DNA of 64,000 nt from Lutibacter profundi (GTDB lineage Bacteria > Bacteroidota > Bacteroidia > Flavobacteriales > Flavobacteriaceae), in assembly GCF_001543325.1 (NCBI RefSeq), contig NZ_CP013355.1, forward strand, positions 1,146,001-1,210,000, written 5' to 3'. The notes beneath the pieces are model-generated. The model made no database searches. It saw nothing but the letters and a program-made list of their open reading frames with translations, and was not told the origin of the DNA. The translations under genes were made by a program, and so were the position numbers. Below, piece by piece: positions 18,916-28,642 of the stretch; position 1 is the stretch's first letter; every line of letters starts with the position of its first letter.

Positions 18916-21900
18916 ATGAAAAAAATTATTTTTTTTATTTTATCAACTGTATTATTTGTTTCTCTTTTAAATGCACAAGTTAAAGCCAATACGTACTCAA
19001 ATTTATGGAAAGAAGTTCAAAAATATGAGCTTAAAAACTTACCCAAATCTGCTTTAAAAATTACTGATAACATCTACATAAAGGCAAAAGAAGAAAATAA
19101 TTCACCACAGCTTATAAAAGCACTTATTTACCAGTCTAAATTTGCGTTAATTTTAAAAGAAAATGCACATTTAAAAGTTATTTTGAAGATAAAAAATGAA
19201 ATTACAAAAGCGACAACTCCTACAAAAAACATATTGGAAAGTATTTTAGGCGACTTGTATTGGCAATATTACCAACAAAATAGATGGAAATTTTATAACC
19301 GTACCCAAACAAATTCAAAAATAGATTCAACAGATTTTAGGACTTGGGATTTACAAACGTTGTTTGTAGCAGCGCACAAGCACTATCAAAATTCTTTAAA
19401 AAATAGTGACTTACTAAAAAGTATAAACCTTAAACAGTTTAATAACATTCTTTCTCTTATCAAAAATTCTAAAAAATTTAGACCTACCCTGTATGATTTT
19501 ATAGCACATAGAGCCATCAATTTTTATAAAAATGAAGAAGGTTATCTAACACGTCCTGCTTATAAGTTTGAAATAGAAAATAACCATCTTTTAGGAAATA
19601 TCGAAGAATTTATTAATACAACTGTTATTACAAAAGATAGCTTATCGCAACACTTACATGCCGTTAAATTATATCAAGATTTATCATTATTTCATTTAAA
19701 CGATAAAAATCCGACTGCCCTTATAAATTTAACATTAAGTCGACTTCACTTTATAAGAAAAAATGCTGTTTTTGAGAATAAAGATAGCATTTATTTAAAC
19801 ACTCTTTTAAACTTAAAAAACCTCTACAAAAAATACGAATCCTCAAGTGAAATAAGCTTTGAAATTGCACAAATGTACTATGAGTTAGCAAATAAATACA
19901 CCCCTAAAATTAATTCTAAAAATCAATTTAAGCGACAAGATGCCCTTAAAGAATGTGAACAAGCAATTGCGTTATTTCCCAAAGCTTCTGGCACGCAAAA
20001 ATGCATTGTCTTAAAAAATAAGATACTGCAAATGCACTTGGTTATTACTGCTGAAAAATACATTTCTATAAATACACTATCTCGGCTATTGGTTGAATAT
20101 AAAAACATAAGTAACCTCTATTTTACAGCTGTAAGAATTAGTGAAAAGCAACAAAAAGAATTTTTTAAAATATATAATGATTCTACCAGAATTGCCTTTA
20201 TAAAAAAGCTCAAAGTAGCAAAAAAATGGAACGCAAGTTTAAAAAATGAAAATGACTATCAACTTCACAAAACTGAAATTTTATTCCCTAAGTTACCTCA
20301 GGGAAGGTATCTTGTACTTGCTACTCCAAACAACCACAAACTACTTCTTAATAAAGCAATTGCTTTTAACACCGTTCAAATAACAAATTTGGCGTTAATT
20401 GAGGATAACAACAACGGTGAATATCATTATCAAATTGTAGATAGAAATACTGGTAAACCTCTTAAAAAAGTAAAAATAAATTTAAAAAATTACAATACCG
20501 GCAAATACAACAAAACGCTAAATAAAACTTTTACAACAAACAAATTTGGTCAGTTTTTGTACAAAAGTAAAAAGGATTATAACAACATTGTGATTACTGT
20601 AAATCACGGTAATGATACCGCAACTTTTGGTGATTATTATTTTTATAAACATCGCAAAAGAAAGTATCAAAACAATAATGATGAAATTATAATTAAACCT
20701 TTTTTATTTACAGATAGAAGTATTTATAGACCGGGACAAACTGTGTACTTTAAAGGAATTTTTATTAAGAAAAAGGGAAACCATACAAGTCTTTTCACCA
20801 ATGAGTTTGTAGAAATTATTTTAGAAGACCCAAACGGTGAAGATGTGAAGCAGTTAAATTTAAAAATTAATGAATTTGGGAGTATTTCTGGTGAGTTTAA
20901 ACTTCCTTTATCTGGCTTAACTGGTGAATACACCTTTTACATAGATGAGAGCTATGAATACGATAGTAAATTTTATGACAATGAAGATTATTACTTTGAA
21001 AATGAATACGATTTTACCATCGCTGTTGAAGAATATAAACGTCCAAAATTTGAAACTACATTCAATCCGGTAAAAGAAACTTATAAGCTAAATGACAGCA
21101 TAACCGTAAAGGGAACTGCAGCTGCTTTTTCAGGAAGTAAAATTAGTCATGCAAAAGTAATCTATCGCGTAGTTAGAACTGCTAACTTACCCTCTTGGCA
21201 CAATTGGCAGGCTTCCAGTTACTTTAATTCTACAAAACTAGAAATAACTCACGGAGAAACAGAAACAGATGAAAATGGCTTGTATAACATAACTTTTAAA
21301 GCTATTCCTGATTTAGAAATACCCAAGGAAAAGTTGCCTACTTTTAACTACAAAGTTTTTGCCGATGTTACTGATATTAACGGAGAAACTCATAGTACGG
21401 AAACTACCGTTAAAGTTGGATATCACTCGCTTACCATTTCTGCAAACATAGATTCAAAAATCGACCAAATTAAAACAGCTAATGTACTCTCTATCTCATC
21501 TTATAATTTAAATGGCGAATTTGTTCCTGCAAAAGGAGCCATCAAAATTTACAAATTAAAATCCCCTCAAAGTCCTCTTCGGAAAAGACCTTGGAATGCT
21601 CCAGATTATCAATTATTTACTGAGAATGAATTTCGTAACTATTTTCCACATGACCCTTATACCGATACTGAAAGTGTAGAAAAAAATTGGAAAAAAGGAA
21701 TACTGGTTTTTGAAAGCAACTTTGATACCAGAAAATCTAAAAAAATAATTCTAGAAAATATAAAAGAATGGATTACCGGAAAATATGTAATTATTGCCGA
21801 AGGAAATGATACGTTTGGACAACAAGTTATAGATAAAAAGCGCTTTTCTGTTTTCAATAGTAGTAACCCTCAAGTATCTGATAATAAATTATTTGAAATT

Positions 21901-24900
21901 AATATCAATAAATTTATTTACAGTGCTAATGAAATGGTTCAACTTCAACTAGGCTCAGCATCAAAAAATATTTCTGTTACTGTTGAGATTGAAAAACAAC
22001 ATCGTATTATCACTCGTTACATTATTCATTTAAATAACGAAATAAAAACAATAAACATCCCTGTTTACAAAGAAGATGAAGGTGGGTTTGCAATTAAATA
22101 TCATTACGTAAACTACAATAGTTTTGAAAACGGAAGTATAAATATCAATGTTCCGTATACACAAAACAACTTGCAAATTGAAACGCTCACCTTTAGAGAT
22201 AAAATACAACCTGGTAGTAAACAAACTTGGAGTTTTAAAATAAAAGGAAGCCATAACAATAAAGTTGCGGCAGAGATTTTAGCTTCTATGTATGATGCCT
22301 CTTTAGATAAATTCAAAAGTCATAATTGGAATTTTAATCCTGTTACTAAGTACAGCTACTATTCATATACACAAAGTAACGCAAGTAAAAGTTTTGGGAC
22401 TAAAATTTTTATGTTAAGAAACAAAGCTTTTAAATACTACTCCTTTTTTCAGCAACAATATGACGCACTGAATTGGTTTGGTTTTAGTTTTAGTAATAAC
22501 AGATACACCAACCGACATTATTTAGTGAAAACAAAGAAAGCCGTTAAAAGCGAACGTACAAAATACGATAAAATAATTCGTGGAACCGTAACCGATGAAA
22601 GTGGACCTTTGCCAGGTGTAAACATAACTATTAGTGGAACTAGCTTTGGTACACAAACCGATTTTGACGGAAACTACTCTATTAAAGTGAAAAGTGGCGA
22701 TCAACTGGTTTTTAGTTTTGTAGGAATGATAACCTCTTCAAAAATTGTAGGAAATCAATCTAGAATTGACATACAACTTAAAGCGTCAGAAGAAGCTTTA
22801 GATGAAGTGGTGGTTACTGCACTGGGAATAGAAAAGAACAATAAAGCACTCGGTTACTCAATTTCAACTGTTTTTTCAGAAAAAATTTCTGCAATCGATG
22901 ATATTGAAACTATTTTAGCAGGAAAAGTTTCTGGTGTTCAAATTTTGGGAGCAGTAGGTGCTTCAGAAAAAATTACAATAAGGGGACTGAGCAGTGTTAA
23001 AATTAAAAACAAACTCCTATTTATTGTTGATGGCATACCTGTAGAAGATTTTGACATCGACGCAAACGAACTTGCCGCTTTGCGTATTTTAAAAGGTGCT
23101 GAAGCCGTTGCTTTATATGGTACCAAGGCTATTAATGGTGTGGTTATTATCCGCACCAAAAAAGGGCAACAAAAACTTGATTTGCAGCTTTCTAAAGTAA
23201 ATACTCGAAAAAATTTCAATGAAACTGCCTTTTTTTACCCAAACTTAAAAACCGACGAAAAAGGAAATCTAATATTTAATTTTACAGCTCCAGAGGCTTT
23301 AACTCGATGGAAATTACAGTTATTGGCACACACTAAAAATATAGCTTTTGCTACAAAAACGTTAACTACAGTTACTCAAAAAGAATTAATGGTTTTACCA
23401 AACCCTCCACGTTTTTTACGAGAAGGAGATAAAATTATATTCTCTAGTAAAATTTCAAATTTAACAACTAAAAGTCTTAACGGCTTTGCCAAACTAGAAT
23501 TAACAGATGCCATTACTGGTAAAATAATTAATAAACAATTAGAAAATAGGTTAACAACTCAAAATTTTAAAATGAACGCCAATGGAAACACAAACGTTAG
23601 TTGGAAACTTTCAATTCCTAAAGGAACACAAGCTGTACAATATAAAATTATTGCAAAAGCAGGTGACTTTAGTGATGGCGAACAAAATATATTACCTGTC
23701 CTTTCAAATAGAATGTTAATTACAGAAACATTACCTATGTGGGTTAGCGGCAATCAAACAAAAACATTTTCTTTAGATAAATTAAAAAAGAATACCTCAA
23801 CCACACTTAGCAATCATAAATTAACATTAGAAATAACTTCAAATCCTGCTTGGTATGCAATACAAAGTTTACCCTATTTAATGGAGTATCCTTATGAATG
23901 TGCTGAACAAACTTTTTCTCGTTATTATGCAAATGCTTTAGCAAATCACATTCTAAGCTCAAATTTGCGAATTAAAGAAGTATTTAATCAATGGAAAACT
24001 AGTGGTGCTTTAATTTCTAATTTAGAAAAAAATCAGGAGCTAAAATCTATTATAATTCAGGAAACACCGTGGGTGCGTGATGCACAAAGTGAAACTGAAC
24101 AAAAAAAGCGTATTGCTTTACTATTTGATTTAAATAAAATGAATAATGAAGTGCAAGCTACTATTAACAAATTAGAAGAAATGCAGTTTAACAATGGTGG
24201 ATTTCCTTGGTTTAAAGGAAATAAATACCCTAATCGCTATATCACTCAACATATTACAACTGGTTTTGGTCATTTAAAAAAATTAGGTGTTCTAAATACC
24301 TTAGCTAAAAAACGAATTCAAAAAATAAATAAAATAACCTTAAAAGCTATTCATTTTTTAGATGGAGAACTATTGAATGATTATAATAAATTGCTGAGAG
24401 AAGCTAAAAAAAGAAGAGAAAAAGCAAAAACCAAGCAAAAAGGAATACAGGTTGAAGCCGATTATTTAGCAAAAAGACATGTTAGTTATTTACAATTAAA
24501 CTATTTGTATATGCGAAGTTTTTATTCAACACTAAAAATTCCTAAAAATATCCAAACAGCAATAAATTATTACACGCAACAATCTGGTAACTATTGGAAT
24601 GATTTTAATTTGTATTCCAAAGGATTAATTGCTTTAATTCAACATAGAAATAATAATAAAACCATTGCTACTTCTATTTTAAAATCATTAAAAGAAAATA
24701 GTATAAGCAGTGACGAATTAGGGATGTATTGGAAAGAAAATACTGCAAGTTGGTATTGGTATCAAGCTCCAATAGAAACACAATCATTACTTATTGAAGT
24801 TTTTTCAGAAATTGAAAACAATACATCCACAATTGATAAATTAAAAGTGTGGCTATTAAAAAATAAGCAAACAAACAGATGGGAAACAACAAAAGCAACT

Positions 24901-25602
24901 ACAGAAGCTGTTTATGCATTATTACTTCAAGGAAGTGATTGGTTATCAATAAATGAAGCGTTAGACGTTTATGTTGGAGCAAAAAATGTTAATTCTTCAA
25001 AATTAGAAAATGTACAAATTGAAGCTGGTACTGGTTATTTCAAAACTTCATGGAATGGTGCAGAAATTACGTCAGACATGGGTAAAGTTACTATTAAAAA
25101 CAACAATAGAGGAATTGCTTGGGGAGGTTTGTATTGGCAATATTTTGAAGATTTAGACAAAATCACATCGGCAAAAACACCGCTTAAACTGAGTAAAAAA
25201 TTGTTTCTAAAAACAAATTCAAATACTGGAAAATTATTAACTAAAATTACGGCTAAATCAGCATTAAAAGTTGGAGATTTAATTACCGTAAGAATTGAAT
25301 TAAAAGTTGATAGAAATATGGAGTTCCTTCACATGAAGGATATGCGGGCTAGTGGGTTGGAACCTGTAAATGTATTGTCTAAATACAAATGGCAAGATGG
25401 TTTAGGTTATTATGAAAGTACCAAAGATGCTTCAACAAACTTCTTTTTTGAAAATTTACCGAAAGGTGTATATGTTTTTGAATATGATTTACGTGTAAAT
25501 AATGCTGGAAACTTTAGCAACGGAATTACAACCATTCAAAGTATGTATGCTCCTGAATTTAGTAGCCATAGTAAAGGTATTAGATTGAACGTTGAAAATT
25601 AA
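18916..25602 (+). CDS. Giant alpha-2-macroglobulin-family protein with inserted SusC-like plug module
   Basis: 2228 residues from ATG 18916, chosen because a signal peptide follows directly (KKIIFFILSTVLFVSLLNAQ); an upstream in-frame start adds only 15 residues. The N-terminal ~480 residues look helical and repeat-like. Macroglobulin domains follow (FTDRSIYRPGQTVYFKGIF near 600, EYKRPKFETTFNP near 705). At about 1221-1415 lies a carboxypeptidase-regulatory-like domain (GTVTDESGPLPGVNITISG) with a TonB-plug-like domain (ALDEVVVTALG, ITIRGLSSVKIKNKLLFIVD, KGAEAVALYGTKAINGVVII). Then comes an A2M domain (APEALTRWKLQLLAHT) and the thioester motif CAEQ at 1662-1665, with the helical thioester domain after it. 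Bacterial A2Ms are periplasmic or surface protease traps. The plug insertion lies roughly where the protease-bait region is expected; no beta-barrel follows it. Confidence 0.9.
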   Translation: MKKIIFFILSTVLFVSLLNAQVKANTYSNLWKEVQKYELKNLPKSALKITDNIYIKAKEENNSPQLIKALIYQSKFALILKENAHLKVILKIKNEITKATTPTKNILESILGDLYWQYYQQNRWKFYNRTQTNSKIDSTDFRTWDLQTLFVAAHKHYQNSLKNSDLLKSINLKQFNNILSLIKNSKKFRPTLYDFIAHRAINFYKNEEGYLTRPAYKFEIENNHLLGNIEEFINTTVITKDSLSQHLHAVKLYQDLSLFHLNDKNPTALINLTLSRLHFIRKNAVFENKDSIYLNTLLNLKNLYKKYESSSEISFEIAQMYYELANKYTPKINSKNQFKRQDALKECEQAIALFPKASGTQKCIVLKNKILQMHLVITAEKYISINTLSRLLVEYKNISNLYFTAVRISEKQQKEFFKIYNDSTRIAFIKKLKVAKKWNASLKNENDYQLHKTEILFPKLPQGRYLVLATPNNHKLLLNKAIAFNTVQITNLALIEDNNNGEYHYQIVDRNTGKPLKKVKINLKNYNTGKYNKTLNKTFTTNKFGQFLYKSKKDYNNIVITVNHGNDTATFGDYYFYKHRKRKYQNNNDEIIIKPFLFTDRSIYRPGQTVYFKGIFIKKKGNHTSLFTNEFVEIILEDPNGEDVKQLNLKINEFGSISGEFKLPLSGLTGEYTFYIDESYEYDSKFYDNEDYYFENEYDFTIAVEEYKRPKFETTFNPVKETYKLNDSITVKGTAAAFSGSKISHAKVIYRVVRTANLPSWHNWQASSYFNSTKLEITHGETETDENGLYNITFKAIPDLEIPKEKLPTFNYKVFADVTDINGETHSTETTVKVGYHSLTISANIDSKIDQIKTANVLSISSYNLNGEFVPAKGAIKIYKLKSPQSPLRKRPWNAPDYQLFTENEFRNYFPHDPYTDTESVEKNWKKGILVFESNFDTRKSKKIILENIKEWITGKYVIIAEGNDTFGQQVIDKKRFSVFNSSNPQVSDNKLFEININKFIYSANEMVQLQLGSASKNISVTVEIEKQHRIITRYIIHLNNEIKTINIPVYKEDEGGFAIKYHYVNYNSFENGSININVPYTQNNLQIETLTFRDKIQPGSKQTWSFKIKGSHNNKVAAEILASMYDASLDKFKSHNWNFNPVTKYSYYSYTQSNASKSFGTKIFMLRNKAFKYYSFFQQQYDALNWFGFSFSNNRYTNRHYLVKTKKAVKSERTKYDKIIRGTVTDESGPLPGVNITISGTSFGTQTDFDGNYSIKVKSGDQLVFSFVGMITSSKIVGNQSRIDIQLKASEEALDEVVVTALGIEKNNKALGYSISTVFSEKISAIDDIETILAGKVSGVQILGAVGASEKITIRGLSSVKIKNKLLFIVDGIPVEDFDIDANELAALRILKGAEAVALYGTKAINGVVIIRTKKGQQKLDLQLSKVNTRKNFNETAFFYPNLKTDEKGNLIFNFTAPEALTRWKLQLLAHTKNIAFATKTLTTVTQKELMVLPNPPRFLREGDKIIFSSKISNLTTKSLNGFAKLELTDAITGKIINKQLENRLTTQNFKMNANGNTNVSWKLSIPKGTQAVQYKIIAKAGDFSDGEQNILPVLSNRMLITETLPMWVSGNQTKTFSLDKLKKNTSTTLSNHKLTLEITSNPAWYAIQSLPYLMEYPYECAEQTFSRYYANALANHILSSNLRIKEVFNQWKTSGALISNLEKNQELKSIIIQETPWVRDAQSETEQKKRIALLFDLNKMNNEVQATINKLEEMQFNNGGFPWFKGNKYPNRYITQHITTGFGHLKKLGVLNTLAKKRIQKINKITLKAIHFLDGELLNDYNKLLREAKKRREKAKTKQKGIQVEADYLAKRHVSYLQLNYLYMRSFYSTLKIPKNIQTAINYYTQQSGNYWNDFNLYSKGLIALIQHRNNNKTIATSILKSLKENSISSDELGMYWKENTASWYWYQAPIETQSLLIEVFSEIENNTSTIDKLKVWLLKNKQTNRWETTKATTEAVYALLLQGSDWLSINEALDVYVGAKNVNSSKLENVQIEAGTGYFKTSWNGAEITSDMGKVTIKNNNRGIAWGGLYWQYFEDLDKITSAKTPLKLSKKLFLKTNSNTGKLLTKITAKSALKVGDLITVRIELKVDRNMEFLHMKDMRASGLEPVNVLSKYKWQDGLGYYESTKDASTNFFFENLPKGVYVFEYDLRVNNAGNFSNGITTIQSMYAPEFSSHSKGIRLNVEN

Positions 25603-27186
25603 TTACATTTTCTCCTTTTTTTCATCCCAATCAATCAATGATGAAGGATAAAAGTTAATTTTCATTATTTTTAATCGCTTGGCATGTTTTTGTAATCTTA
25701 TTTTATAATCGTCCCAAACTCTTAAAGAATCTGGTGTCCATCCAATTTCTGCGTGTCCAATAATTCGAGGAAAAATCATCAATTCTAGCTCCTTCATATT
25801 TGTAACGGTTTCCGTCCACAATGGTGATTCTATTCCTAAAATATCTTTTTTAGTGATTCCTGAAATTAAGGTTGACGGATTCCAGTTATATGCTTTATCA
25901 ATATCAACATACCCTGCCCATTTCAAACCAAGTTTTGTAACAGAATCATATTTCATATCTAAATAAGTTCTGTCACTTGGAGATAGAATAATTTTCGCAT
26001 TTTTTGATACACCTTTTAACGCATTTTTAGGTCTTCCCCAATATTGAACTATGGTTGCTGGTTTTAGAGCTGCACTCACAATTTCATCCCATCCTATTAC
26101 CTTTTTTTTATTAGCAATTACTATTTCTTGTACTCTATTTATAAAAGGAATATAATCTTCAATTTTTGTTGAATGTGATTCATCTCCTCCAATATGAATA
26201 TACGGACCTGGTGTTATTTCCGATAATTCTCTAATTACATCATTTACAAATCTATAGGTAATTTCTTTATTGGTACATAAGGTACTAAACCCAACTTTCA
26301 TTCCTGTATATAGTTTTGTTGCTTTCCCATCGCAATTCAATTCTGGGTACGATACTAAAGCGGCATTTGTATGTCCTGGCATATCAATCTCAGGAATAAC
26401 CGTTATATATCTTTGCTGTGCATACTTTACAATTTCTTTATAATCTTCTTGTGTATAAAAACCGCCTTTACCACCTCCAACTTCAGTTGAGCCTCCATAA
26501 GTTGTTAAATTTGGCCAAGATTTAATTTCAATTCGCCATCCTTGATCATCAGACAAGTGTAAATGAAGTACATTTAATTTGTACATTGCTATCATATCTA
26601 TATATTTTTTTACATCTTCCTTCTTAAAAAAATGTCGAGTTACATCTAACATAGCACCTCTATACGTAAATTGTGGGTAGTCGTAAATTTCACCAGAAGC
26701 AATAAACCACTTTCTGTTTTGGTAATCAGCTGCTTCAATTTCAGAAGGGAAAATTTGACGAAGTGTTTGAACTCCTCTAAAAATACCTTTGGCAGTATTT
26801 GCCTTTATAATTATATGTTTTTCAGTAATATTTAAAGAATAGCCTTCATCACCATAATTAGATTCTTGCGTTGTAATTACTAAATAAATACTATTTGAAA
26901 TTGCTTTTTTTGAAGTTGTTTGTACTTCTAAATTAAAACCTGTAGCTGGTTTTAATAAATTTGCTAAATATTTTCCGTTTTCTAGTAATTTTTTTGAATC
27001 TCCTTTTATTAAAATTTTAGTGTTCCTTGTCAATTCAAAAGAACTTCCTGTAGGCTTCACAGAAACAGGTTTCGGCAATAGCACTTCATTTAAAAGATTC
27101 ATTTTAGGATTTTCTTTGCATGACGTTAATAATGCTACTAGAAAAAAGATAGTAATTGTATTTAAATACTTTGTAAGGGTCATCAT
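25603..27186 (-). CDS. GH20 beta-N-acetylhexosaminidase lipoprotein
   Basis: 527 residues from ATG 27186 (ATG 27183 and a TTG at 27210 are alternatives; the ATG pair gives a compact lipoprotein signal). The lipobox LLTSC puts the acylated cysteine at about residue 23. A GH20b N-terminal domain is followed by the catalytic TIM barrel with NVLHLHLSDDQGWRIEIKSW and the catalytic Asp-Glu pair in HIGGDES (about 335-336). It removes terminal beta-GlcNAc or GalNAc from chitin, glycan or murein fragments and probably sits in the outer membrane or periplasm. Its stop abuts the A2M stop codon with no intervening base. It is not adjacent to the salvage locus but could feed it GlcNAc. Confidence 0.92.
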   Translation of the reverse strand: MMTLTKYLNTITIFFLVALLTSCKENPKMNLLNEVLLPKPVSVKPTGSSFELTRNTKILIKGDSKKLLENGKYLANLLKPATGFNLEVQTTSKKAISNSIYLVITTQESNYGDEGYSLNITEKHIIIKANTAKGIFRGVQTLRQIFPSEIEAADYQNRKWFIASGEIYDYPQFTYRGAMLDVTRHFFKKEDVKKYIDMIAMYKLNVLHLHLSDDQGWRIEIKSWPNLTTYGGSTEVGGGKGGFYTQEDYKEIVKYAQQRYITVIPEIDMPGHTNAALVSYPELNCDGKATKLYTGMKVGFSTLCTNKEITYRFVNDVIRELSEITPGPYIHIGGDESHSTKIEDYIPFINRVQEIVIANKKKVIGWDEIVSAALKPATIVQYWGRPKNALKGVSKNAKIILSPSDRTYLDMKYDSVTKLGLKWAGYVDIDKAYNWNPSTLISGITKKDILGIESPLWTETVTNMKELELMIFPRIIGHAEIGWTPDSLRVWDDYKIRLQKHAKRLKIMKINFYPSSLIDWDEKKEKM

Positions 27187-27313
27187 ATTTTTAAATTTCT
27201 TGAATCTCAAAAATAAGTAAAATAATACTATAAAAATGTCTCTTGTAATTTTTAAAATTTAGTTACATCTTCAATATTAAACGTTCGTACCTTTAAAAAA
27301 CTCAAAAAAACTG

Positions 27314-27321
27314 TACATTTG
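27314..27321 (+). promoter_or_regulatory. Probable -7 box for kdsA
   Basis: TACATTTG fits the Bacteroidota -7 consensus TAnnTTTG and lies 10 bases before the first kdsA ATG, so the 5' leader would be very short. A clear -33 element is not seen. Confidence 0.45.
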
Positions 27322-27331
27322 CCTAAAATAA

Positions 27332-28156
27332 ATGACCATGAATTTAAACCTAATTCCCAACATAAAACATACGGATAGCAATAACTTTTTTTTATTAGCA
27401 GGCCCTTGTGCCATTGAAGGTGAAGAAATGGCCTTACATATTGCTGAACATATTTTAAAAGTGACTGATAAACTAAAAATACCATTTATTTTTAAGGGAA
27501 GTTTTAAAAAAGCCAATCGTTCTAGAATTGATAGTTTTACAGGTATTGGAGATGAAAAAGCATTGAAAATTTTAAAAAAAGTTACTACAACTTTTAATAT
27601 CCCAACAGTAACTGATATACATAATGTTACTGACGCTGCAAAAGCTGCTGAATATGTAGATGTATTACAAATACCTGCTTTTTTAGTTCGTCAAACAGAT
27701 TTAGTTGTTGCTGCTGCAAAAACTGGGAAAGTTGTAAATTTAAAAAAAGGACAGTTTATGAGTCCTTCTGCTATGAAACATGCGGTGCAAAAAGTAAAAG
27801 ATAGTGGTAATGAAAAAGTTTGGATTACCGATAGAGGAACAATGTTTGGCTACCAAGATATGATTGTTGATTATAGAGGGATTCCCGAAATGCAACAATT
27901 TGCTCCAACTATTTTAGATATTACACACTCATTACAACAACCAAATCAAAATAGTGGTGTTACAGGTGGTAAACCTGAATTAATAGAAACTATAGCCAGA
28001 GCAGGTGTTGCTGTTGGCGTTGACGGGTTGTTTTTAGAAACTCATTTTAATCCTTCAATAGCAAAAAGTGATGGCGCAAACATGCTAAACCTTAAATATT
28101 TAGAAAACTTATTAAGTAACTTAGTTGCTATTAAAAAAACTATAAATACACTATAA
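27332..28156 (+). CDS. kdsA: 3-deoxy-8-phosphooctulonate (KDO-8-P) synthase
   Basis: 274 residues. The hallmark segments are present: FFLLAGPCAIEGEEMA, FKGSFKKANRSRIDSFTG, TDIHNVTDAAKAAEYVDVLQ, IPAFLVRQTDLVVAAAKTGK, NLKKGQFMSPSAMKHAV and EKVWITDRGTMFGYQDMIVD. KdsA condenses phosphoenolpyruvate with arabinose-5-phosphate to make KDO-8-P for the inner core of lipopolysaccharide, in the cytoplasm. A second ATG two codons in is an alternative start. Single gene. Confidence 0.96.
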   Translation: MTMNLNLIPNIKHTDSNNFFLLAGPCAIEGEEMALHIAEHILKVTDKLKIPFIFKGSFKKANRSRIDSFTGIGDEKALKILKKVTTTFNIPTVTDIHNVTDAAKAAEYVDVLQIPAFLVRQTDLVVAAAKTGKVVNLKKGQFMSPSAMKHAVQKVKDSGNEKVWITDRGTMFGYQDMIVDYRGIPEMQQFAPTILDITHSLQQPNQNSGVTGGKPELIETIARAGVAVGVDGLFLETHFNPSIAKSDGANMLNLKYLENLLSNLVAIKKTINTL

Positions 28157-28204
28157 CTACCTGTATTTAAAAATATTAGCACATTTAACAACACAAAACT
28201 ACGT

Positions 28205-28582
28205 TTAAATTACCCAAGCTCTTCTACTATTATCTAAAAATACTGTTGCATCTTTTAATAATTCAACAAATTGAAATTCATCAAAATCTTCTATTTTTTT
28301 AACCTGAAGAGAACGAACTTGTTTACGATTATTATTATTTTTAAGTTGAACATGTTTTTTTTCTAACAAAATACCCTGCACAAAAGCCACATCAACGTAA
28401 TTTCTTCCTTTTAAAATATTTAGGTACAACATTGGCTTATTGTTATACTCATAATAGGGAACTTTATATTTATACTTTTCTTTAATATGTGGTAGTGTTT
28501 TAAAAATTACGCTACGCACATACAACATAATCTCTTGATATGGTTCTTCTTGATTTAAAATATGTTGTTCAACTGGGCTCAT
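28205..28582 (-). CDS. DUF1801-type small protein
   Basis: 125 residues, basic, no signal peptide. The pattern EEPYQEIMLYVRSVIFKTLP then IKEKYKYKVPYYEYNNKPML and NYVDVAFVQG matches the YdhG-like/DUF1801 fold found in many small cytoplasmic proteins. Function unknown. It begins directly after the terminator hairpin of the reductase gene upstream on the same strand, so it may be expressed only by read-through or from a weak promoter within the hairpin region. Confidence 0.75.
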   Translation of the reverse strand: MSPVEQHILNQEEPYQEIMLYVRSVIFKTLPHIKEKYKYKVPYYEYNNKPMLYLNILKGRNYVDVAFVQGILLEKKHVQLKNNNNRKQVRSLQVKKIEDFDEFQFVELLKDATVFLDNSRRAWVI

Positions 28583-28583
28583 A

Positions 28584-28624
28584 AAAAAACACCAATAAGA
28601 TATGTATTTTTATTGATGTTTTTT
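28584..28624 (-). terminator. Terminator after the class II ribonucleotide reductase gene
   Basis: A 15-base arm (28584-28598) pairs with 28610-28624 with one G-U wobble in the minus-strand RNA, and the 3' arm ends in six U residues. It sits 19-60 bases after the reductase stop codon and immediately before the DUF1801 start. Confidence 0.75.
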
Positions 28625-28642
28625 GTTTAACCAGAAAATATA

